Shown here: positions 58,497 to 64,000 of the stretch, piece by piece
Numbering within the stretch: position 1 is the stretch's first letter
How the letters are laid out: each line of letters opens with the position of its first letter
Assembly (NCBI GenBank): GCA_007693785.1
Contig: RECY01000028.1
Span: 186,001-250,000 of the forward strand
Reading direction: 5' to 3'
Source of the DNA: Phycisphaerales bacterium
GTDB lineage: Bacteria > Planctomycetota > Phycisphaerae > Phycisphaerales > UBA1924
Length of the DNA stretch: 64,000 nucleotides
The notes under the pieces: model-generated
What the model was told of the DNA's origin: nothing
What the model saw: only the letters and a program-made list of their open reading frames with translations
Databases searched by the model: none
Made by a program: the position numbers and the translations under genes

Positions 58497-60070
58497 CGAC
58501 GCTCGATCACACGCCGGCGGTGGGGGACGTGGCGATCCGGGCCTCGGGGCTCGGCAAGTGTTATCACGTGTATGAGAAGCCGCACCACCGCCTGATGCAG
58601 TTCACGGCTGGCGGGCGGAAGGCGTATTACCGCGAGGTGTGGGCGCTCCGCGGGGTCTCGCTGGAGCTTCGCCGCGGGGCGTGCTTCGGGATCGTGGGGC
58701 GCAACGGCGCGGGCAAGACGACGCTTTTGCAGATGATCGCGGGCGTGCTGACGCCGACCGAGGGCGAGGTCGAGGTGTTCGGGCGTCTGACGGCGCTGCT
58801 GGAGCTCGGGAGCGGGTTTCACCGGGATTTTACGGGTCGAGAGAACGTGTTCATGGCCGGGGCGCTGCTCGGGCTGAGCAAACGCGAGATGGAGGAGAAG
58901 TTCGACAAGGTCGCGGGCTTCGCCGATATCGGTGAGTTCATGAACCGGGCCGTGCGGACGTATAGCAAGGGCATGTACGCACGCCTCGCGTTCGCGGTCT
59001 ATGCGAACCTTGATCCGGACATCTTCATCGTGGACGAGGCGCTGGCGGTGGGCGATGCGGCGTTCCGGCACCGGTGCATGTACCGCTTCCGGGAGATGCG
59101 CGACCGGGGCGTGACGATGCTGTACGTCTCGCACGACGCGGCCTCGATGAAGCAGTTCTGCGACGAGGTGCTGTGGATCGACGGCGGCGTGCTTCGCGAT
59201 CAGGGCGAGGCGGGCGCGGTCACGCGGGCGTATCTGAACGACCTTTTTGGCGTGACGGAGCGCACGCCGGCGGCGACGCCCAGGGCGTCCGATGCGGCCC
59301 CGGAGCCTGCGCCCAACGCGAAGGCGTCTCCGGACCCCGCGGTGAAGCCGGCGACCGAGACCGCGCCTGAAAAAAAGCCAGCGCCAGGGCCCGAGCCGGC
59401 TTCGCTGGCGCAGGCGGTCGCGGAGGCGGAGACGGTGGACGACGCGGAGGCGGAAGCGGTCGCGGCCGCCGAGGCCAAGGGGCCGCCCGAACCGGTCTTC
59501 GAGGGGCCGGAGGCGTCGATCCCCGGCGGCGACGACCGGACCGGGGACGGGCGTGCGGTGATCGAGGGGGTGGGTCTGTACGACGCGCGGGGGCGTGCGA
59601 GCCGCGTATTCCGGAACGGGGAGACGATGCTGGTGCGCGTGACGTGCCGGAACGTGTCGCTGGACCCGGCGGAGGACGGGTGGGTGCTGGGGTACACGCT
59701 GCGGAACTTCAAGGGCCAGGATATCTCGGGGTTCAACACGCTATCGGCGGTAGACCACCTCGCCCCGCCGCCGCCCGGCGCGTCGCGGACGCACCGGTTC
59801 GAGATCGAACTGCCCGCGCTGCACCCCGGCGATTATGCGCTGACGGTTGCAGTCGCGGGGTGGAGCCCCGGCGACGACCGCCCCGTGCGGGCGGACCGGA
59901 TCGAGAATGCGCTGGTGCTGAAGCTGGCGTGCGATAAGCGGGTGCACAACCTGCTGGCGATGGAGACCGTGTTTGTGGAGGAAGCGGACGCGGGCGGCTC
60001 GCCGGAAAGCGTGACGAGCGATCAGGGGGGCGGGGCATCGATGCCGGGGGCGCGCTCGTCGGCTGGGTAG
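58493..60070 (+). CDS. wzt: Polysaccharide ABC transporter ATP-binding protein with C-terminal carbohydrate-binding module (Wzt type)
   Basis: 525 aa. ABC ATPase domain: Walker A GRNGAGKTT (about 70-78), signature YSKGMYARLAF (about 157), where the O-antigen exporters have a YSxGM in place of LSGGQ, and Walker B IFIVDEALAVGD. A Glu/Ala/Pro-rich linker (about 260-340) precedes a C-terminal beta-sandwich typical of Wzt proteins that recognise the capped glycan end (DARGRASRVFRNGETMLVRV, then DISGFNTL). Its permease Wzm lies two genes on, after a methyltransferase gene. The last 49 bp overlap, tail to tail, the antisense sulfotransferase gene. Confidence 0.93.
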   Translation: MTTLDHTPAVGDVAIRASGLGKCYHVYEKPHHRLMQFTAGGRKAYYREVWALRGVSLELRRGACFGIVGRNGAGKTTLLQMIAGVLTPTEGEVEVFGRLTALLELGSGFHRDFTGRENVFMAGALLGLSKREMEEKFDKVAGFADIGEFMNRAVRTYSKGMYARLAFAVYANLDPDIFIVDEALAVGDAAFRHRCMYRFREMRDRGVTMLYVSHDAASMKQFCDEVLWIDGGVLRDQGEAGAVTRAYLNDLFGVTERTPAATPRASDAAPEPAPNAKASPDPAVKPATETAPEKKPAPGPEPASLAQAVAEAETVDDAEAEAVAAAEAKGPPEPVFEGPEASIPGGDDRTGDGRAVIEGVGLYDARGRASRVFRNGETMLVRVTCRNVSLDPAEDGWVLGYTLRNFKGQDISGFNTLSAVDHLAPPPPGASRTHRFEIELPALHPGDYALTVAVAGWSPGDDRPVRADRIENALVLKLACDKRVHNLLAMETVFVEEADAGGSPESVTSDQGGGASMPGARSSAG

Positions 60071-60975
60071 CCGAGGCGTTCGAGCCACGCCACGAAGACG
60101 GCCTGCGACAGCGCCCGCGTGCTGAGCGAGAGCGGCTCGCTGAACCAAGAGCGTGCGAGCCCGCGTTCGAGGTGCTCGCCCGCTTTGGGTTCACCCATCG
60201 CTCGCCCGGTGAGGCGTTCGAAGGAGACGCGATCGAGCGCACGCTCGGCGGCGGTTTCGTGGATGGTGACGCCCGCGCGGGCGAGGGCGGCCGCGAGGTT
60301 GCTGGCGGTGGCGTCGCTGTGAAACAGGTCTTCGTAGCGGAGGTGGGCCGCGTAAGGCTCGGCGAGCCATCGCTCGCTCCACTGGGCGAGTTCGCGGTAG
60401 CCCCCGAAGCGTGCGGGGAGGCGCTCGGGGTTGCGTGCCTGAAGGTGGGCGGGCTGGTCGTCGAAGGGGACGTCGCACCCGACGAGGCAGCAGGCGAGGG
60501 CATCTTCGAAGGCGAGGCGGGCGAAGGTGGGGCCGCAAAGGTGGTTGGGGCGGTGGCGGATGAATCGCGTGGCGCTGAGGGCCGCGTCTCGGGCGTCTCG
60601 GTAGGTGTGTACGACGAGGGTGGTGGGGCTTTCGCGGAGTTCAGCCCGCCAATGGTCACTCGGCGGCCCGTGCAGGCAGACGATCTCGCCGCGGGCGAGG
60701 CGCGGGATGGAGCCATCGTTTTCGTAGGGCTGCCAGCGGGGTGGCTTGGGCCAGACGTTGGGGTCGGTCTCGCACGCGGCGTGCACGGGGCGAAGGCCGA
60801 ACAGCTCGGCGAAAAGCGTGCGGTAGGTGCTGGTGCCGCTTCGGGGCATGGAGACCACCGCGAGGCGGTCGAAGCCCGAACAGTCGTGCAGACGAGCGGC
60901 GATCGGGCTCGGGGCGTCGCCCACCGGGCGGAGCATCGCGGGTTGATCGCGCGTGTTCGCGGCGTCGGCGGGCAT
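60022..60975 (-). CDS. Sulfotransferase family protein, antisense overlap with wzt
   Basis: 317 aa, minus strand in a plus-strand cluster. P-loop SMPRSGTSTYRTLFAELFG (about 41-59) and the second motif VVHTYRDARDAALSATRF identify the family; VSFERLTGRAMGEPKAGEH is the C-terminal 'FExLxGR..G' motif. Four cysteines lie in the stretch 164-170 (EDALACCLVGC). TAAGCT is exactly 6 bp before the ATG. Its final 49 bp overlap the wzt 3' end in opposite orientation. It probably modifies the exported polysaccharide. Confidence 0.88.
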   Translation of the reverse strand: MPADAANTRDQPAMLRPVGDAPSPIAARLHDCSGFDRLAVVSMPRSGTSTYRTLFAELFGLRPVHAACETDPNVWPKPPRWQPYENDGSIPRLARGEIVCLHGPPSDHWRAELRESPTTLVVHTYRDARDAALSATRFIRHRPNHLCGPTFARLAFEDALACCLVGCDVPFDDQPAHLQARNPERLPARFGGYRELAQWSERWLAEPYAAHLRYEDLFHSDATASNLAAALARAGVTIHETAAERALDRVSFERLTGRAMGEPKAGEHLERGLARSWFSEPLSLSTRALSQAVFVAWLERLGYPADERAPGIDAPPP

Positions 60976-60981
60976 CCCGGA

Positions 60982-60987
60982 AGCTTA
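60982..60987 (-). promoter_or_regulatory. -10 hexamer TAAGCT, apparent leaderless start of the antisense sulfotransferase gene
   Basis: On the minus strand TAAGCT ends exactly 6 bp (TCCGGG) before the ATG at 60975. No Shine-Dalgarno. Confidence 0.55.
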
Positions 60988-61044
60988 TGCTTGCTCTCTG
61001 AAGAGCGGTAGTGCGGATTGGCGATAGCGGAGGCGGAGCAGCAC

Positions 61045-62034
61045 ATGGCACAGGTCGAGAACGAGCGCCCCCCGGTCGAGGTTTTAAGCAAGCCCAGCGC
61101 CGACGAGAAGTCGGCGGACAAGCTGGTCGAGAAGCTCGGGCCGCAGCTCAAGCAGCTCGTGTACAACACGCGGGCCCGGCGCGGTTTCAACGCCCACGGT
61201 GTGCACGTTGTGCCGGCGAACTTCTACTCGGTCATCCCGACCTTCGACGACATCGAGCGGAGCTACGAGTACGACGGCTCGCCCGCGCCGTACGACGACC
61301 GAAAGGTCTTTGACCTCGACCGGCTCGACGCGACGCTGGCGGCGATGATGCCGTTCGCGGCGGAGTTTGAGCCCGCGCAGAGCGGGAGCGTCGAGCGTCC
61401 CAAGGGCTACTTCTGGAACAACCCGGCGTTCAGCTATTCGGACGCGATGAGCTACTACGCGTTTGTGCGTCTGTGGAAGCCGAAGCTGGTGCTGGAGATC
61501 GGGTCGGGCTTTTCGACGCTGGTCGCCTCCGCGGCCGCGGAGCGGAACCGGGCGGAGGGGGTCGAGACTCGCATCGTTTGCATTGAGCCGTATCCCAAGC
61601 CCTGGCTCGCGGAGATCCCGCACGTCGCGGAGGTCATCGAGCGCCCGGCGCAGTCGTTCGATGCGGACTGGTTCAACGAGCGCCTCGGCGACGGGGACGT
61701 GTTCTTCATTGATTCCACTCACGTGGTCAAGACCGGCAGCGATTGTGCGCACCTCTACCTGAGGATCCTGCCCAACCTGCGCCGCCACATCCTCCTGCAC
61801 GCGCACGACATCTTCCTGCCCTACGGCTACCCGCGCGCGTGGCTGGAGGAGAAGTCGATCTTCTGGAACGAGCAGTACATCCTCTACGCGCTGCTCCACG
61901 GGAATCCGAGCCTGCGCGTGCTCTTCGGGAGCGCGATCATGCGCCATCACCGCATGGACGCCCTGACGTCGTTCATGCACGGGCGCAGCCAGCCCGGCGG
62001 CGGGAGCCTCTGGTTCGAGCACGTCCCGGCATGA
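61045..62034 (+). CDS. SAM-dependent class I methyltransferase-like protein
   Basis: 329 aa from ATG 61045, supported by the GGAG-like purine stretch just upstream; a TTG at 61018 would add 9 residues. Motif I is LVLEIGSGFSTLVAS (about 155); the acidic end of strand 2 is IVCIEPYPKPWL; later DVFFIDSTHVVKTGSDC and ILLHAHDIFLPYGYP resemble the class I MTase of the cephalosporin hydroxylase/methyltransferase_24 group, with a metal-like HDIF. It lies between wzt and wzm in the polysaccharide exporter cluster, so terminal O-methylation of the glycan (which can stop chain growth) is possible but inferred. Confidence 0.82.
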   Translation: MAQVENERPPVEVLSKPSADEKSADKLVEKLGPQLKQLVYNTRARRGFNAHGVHVVPANFYSVIPTFDDIERSYEYDGSPAPYDDRKVFDLDRLDATLAAMMPFAAEFEPAQSGSVERPKGYFWNNPAFSYSDAMSYYAFVRLWKPKLVLEIGSGFSTLVASAAAERNRAEGVETRIVCIEPYPKPWLAEIPHVAEVIERPAQSFDADWFNERLGDGDVFFIDSTHVVKTGSDCAHLYLRILPNLRRHILLHAHDIFLPYGYPRAWLEEKSIFWNEQYILYALLHGNPSLRVLFGSAIMRHHRMDALTSFMHGRSQPGGGSLWFEHVPA

Positions 62035-62894
62035 GCCACGCGGCCCCCCCAGCGCCGCCACCGGGCGTCTCCCGCCCCGCCCCGCGCCGCCCGGTCGCCT
62101 GGCTCGAGCCCGTGCTCGCGCCATGGAAGCGCCGCGTCTTGCTCGCCAACCTTTCCGGTCGCGAGTTGTCGCAGCGGTACAAAGGGTCGGCGCTCGGGTT
62201 GCTCTGGGCCCTCGCCGGCCCTCTGCTCCAACTCGCGGTCTACGCGGTCGTCTTCGGCTGGCTGCTCAGCGCCCGCTTCGGAGACGCCGGCGATCGCGCG
62301 ATGTACGTCCTCGAGCTTTTCTGCGGCATCCTGCTCTTCGGCATCTTCGCCGAGGTCATCTCCCGCGCGCCGACGCTGGTCATGGATAAGCAGAGCCTAG
62401 TGACCAAGGTCGCGTTCCCGCTGGAGCTTTTGCCGCTGGTGGCGTTCTGGGCGGCGTTGGTGCCGGCGGTGCTGGGAATGGGGCTGCTGGTGGGGGGTGT
62501 GTGGTACGTCACGGGGCGGGTGCCGTGGACCGCACCGCTGGTCGTGCTCCCTTTGATCCCTCTCCTGCTTTTGACCACCGGCTTGTCCTGGATCCTCTCG
62601 GCGGTCGGCGTCTACGTGCGCGACACGCAGCACGCGATCCGCTCGGCCGTGCAGTTGCTTTTCTTCCTCACGCCCGTCGTCTGGCCCATCAGCATGTTGT
62701 CCGATGAGATGCGGTTCTGGGTCATGCTGAACCCGATGGCCCAGGTCGTCGAGTGGTCCCGGGCCGTCCTGATCCACGGCACCATTCCCGACGCGGGGGC
62801 GCTGCTCGTGCTCACGGTCGCGTGCCTGGCGGTCTGTCTCGTTGGCTCTTGGTGTTTTCAAGTGCTGAGGCGAGGCTTTGCGGATGTTGTTTAG
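62031..62894 (+). CDS. wzm: ABC-2 type polysaccharide exporter permease (Wzm type)
   Basis: 287 aa, start overlapping the preceding stop by 4 bp. About six TM segments after a cytosolic basic N-terminus. Family motif near the start: RELSQRYKGSALGLLWALAGPLLQL (Wzm 'R..kt.Y.gs.LG..W....P' pattern); the C-terminal LNPMAQVVEWSRAVL is also typical. With Wzt it exports an undecaprenyl-linked glycan across the inner membrane. This separate system is independent of the exosortase-type export genes at the left end. Confidence 0.93.
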   Translation: MSHAAPPAPPPGVSRPAPRRPVAWLEPVLAPWKRRVLLANLSGRELSQRYKGSALGLLWALAGPLLQLAVYAVVFGWLLSARFGDAGDRAMYVLELFCGILLFGIFAEVISRAPTLVMDKQSLVTKVAFPLELLPLVAFWAALVPAVLGMGLLVGGVWYVTGRVPWTAPLVVLPLIPLLLLTTGLSWILSAVGVYVRDTQHAIRSAVQLLFFLTPVVWPISMLSDEMRFWVMLNPMAQVVEWSRAVLIHGTIPDAGALLVLTVACLAVCLVGSWCFQVLRRGFADVV

Positions 62895-63219
62895 GTTTTG
62901 ATCGTGCTCTAGCCCCGCGTCCATGCACGCGGCTCGCGGGGGGTGAGCGGGATACGATCCGCATCAATGGCGCTGGGGTGCGGGCGATCGCGTTCCTGGC
63001 CCATCAGCCGGGCTCCGGGGGAGAGCAGTTGACCTGAGCACGCCCCCGGAACAGGGCTCGCGTGCACAGGGTTGCATGGAGCGGGGCACGCCGGAGGGGC
63101 GGCCCGATCGGCCGGCAGCGATGCGGCACACAACACCGGCGCGAACCACGCCAGCCCCGAGCGGCGGCGGAGACGTCGGTTCCACGACTCCACGGGGGTC
63201 ACGGGGGAGCCAGCGGGCA
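62895..63219. other. Gap between wzm and the terminal methyltransferase gene
   Basis: 325 bp with no supported gene; only a 21-codon open frame at 62967. TTGACC (63027-63032) has no matching -10. The gene that follows has GGGGGAG about 9 bp before its ATG. Confidence 0.5.
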
Positions 63220-64000
63220 TGTGCAACCAGTGGTGCCTGGCCTTCGGGCGAAGCCTTAAGCCGAAGCTCCCGCAACGCGCCCGCGTGCTCGACGTCGGCT
63301 CGCGCGATGTCAACGGCTCGATGCGCGAGGTTTTCGCCGACATCGCTTCGGCATATGTCGGCGTGGATATCGAGGCCGGGCCCGGCGTCGACGTCGTCGG
63401 CGACGTGGTGGACCTGGGCGAGCTCGTCGGCTGGAACGCGTTCGACCTGGTGATGTCGACCGAGATGATCGAGCACTGCGAGCCCTGGCGGGATGCCGTC
63501 AGCGCGATGGTCGCCAGCGTGCGTGTGGGTGGGTACGTGCTGATCACGACCCGCAGCCCGGGCTTCGCGCTGCACGGGTATCCGAGCGACCATTGGCGGT
63601 ACACACGGGCGGACATGCGCCGCATCCTTGGTCCGGTTTGCGAGATCATCGACGTGCAGAGCGATCCGACGCTCGGCTGGGCGTGCGGGGTCGGTGTCCT
63701 GGCGCGACGCACGGCGACGGACGAGGAACTCCCCGCGTGGCGGGCCTCGCTCGACCACATCGAGCTGTACAAGGTGACCCCGGGCGTGGATATCGAAGGC
63801 ACGCACCGTGTGGAGCTCGCCGAGCCGCTGGACGACGACGCGGGGAAGGACGCCGGCTCGCCGGGCGAGCCGATCTGGGATCAGGTGAGCCGCTACTCGG
63901 GCGTCGCGCAGGCGATCCGAGCCAACGCCGGGGAGCGGGCGGTGCGTGTGCTGGACGTGGGCAGCGGGGAGCCGCGGCTGCTGCGGAGCCTGCTGCCCGG
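63220..64000 (+). CDS. Methyltransferase with a second methyltransferase domain starting at the window edge
   Basis: Open from ATG 63220 to the right edge (260 codons), so the C-terminus is missing. First domain: RVLDVGSRDVNGSMREVF is motif I, AYVGVDIEAGPGVDVV follows, and FDLVMSTEMIEHCEPW with VRVGGYVLITTRSPGF are motifs II-III of Methyltransf_11-like enzymes; HWRYTRADMRRI is common in glycan methyltransferases. At about 247-256 a second VLDVGSGEPRLLR begins, so this is a two-domain protein. Together with wzm/wzt it probably modifies the polysaccharide. Confidence 0.85.

Noticed and set aside
1-64000. CRISPR arrays, tRNA and rRNA genes
   Set aside because: No regularly spaced direct repeats and no recognisable RNA gene were found on reading both strands; short or unusual tRNAs could still have been missed without a covariance search.

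Overview
This window reads as a high-GC (roughly 70 %) chromosome segment of a flagellated, Gram-negative-type bacterium, most likely a member of the Planctomycetota, class Phycisphaerae (inferred). The inference rests on several things seen together: an exosortase/EpsI exopolysaccharide locus, a complete flagellar export-gate cluster, LPS/Kdo genes (kdsD, kdsC, an LptC/OstA-type giant), an N-methylated prepilin-like protein of the kind abundant in that phylum, and several REP-like inverted repeats. No rRNA, tRNA, CRISPR array or insertion sequence was seen. The left and right ends both cut through genes.

Layout. (1) 1-12659, all on the minus strand: an exopolysaccharide/exosortase locus with a Wza-like export lipoprotein, exosortase, EpsI protein, a 1522-aa TPR protein, a Wzz/BY-kinase-type co-polymerase whose Walker A lysine is missing, a sugar-nucleotide SDR and a WecA/MraY-type priming transferase (cut by the left edge). 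(2) 13043-18152: lipA, a DUF4143 ATPase of foreign appearance, marC, an EVE-domain protein and an unrecognised, extremely cysteine-rich repeat protein with its own promoter and strong terminator. (3) 18619-25445: a coiled-coil plus Wzz-like two-TM protein, an ECF sigma/anti-sigma pair, a prepilin-like protein and a peptide-transporter binding protein. (4) 25635-39498, plus strand: motA-motB-fliL-fliN-fliO-fliP-fliQ-fliR-flhB-flhA-flhF-flhG, a small membrane protein and a FliA/WhiG-type sigma factor, ending in a clear terminator. No fliM is present between fliL and fliN. (5) 39623-46667: folK, an exported unknown, a XerC/D-type recombinase, two envelope lipoproteins, two unknown genes and a solitary nuoC. 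(6) 46877-55268: LPS assembly and Kdo synthesis, scpA, a small deaminase/DUF2071/DUF393 operon and divergent upp. (7) 55415-64000: three sulfotransferase-type genes, three methyltransferase domains and a Wzt/Wzm ABC exporter, which look like a locus for export and decoration of a surface polysaccharide.

Functionally the window is dominated by the cell surface: one exosortase-linked polysaccharide pathway at the left, LPS assembly in the middle, and an ABC-exported, probably sulfated or methylated polysaccharide at the right, with flagellar secretion between them. A yeast-type cytosine deaminase opposite uracil phosphoribosyltransferase gives a compact cytosine-to-UMP salvage route.

The most unusual observations are: a recurrent promoter layout in which a TANNNT hexamer lies exactly 6 bp before the start codon of at least seven genes that have no Shine-Dalgarno (apparent leaderless genes); the cysteine-rich repeat protein; the lysine-less polysaccharide co-polymerase; the coiled-coil/Wzz hybrid; and three different REP-like inverted-repeat pairs, one of which supplies the last codons of scpA and another of which creates a false N-terminal extension of kdsC.
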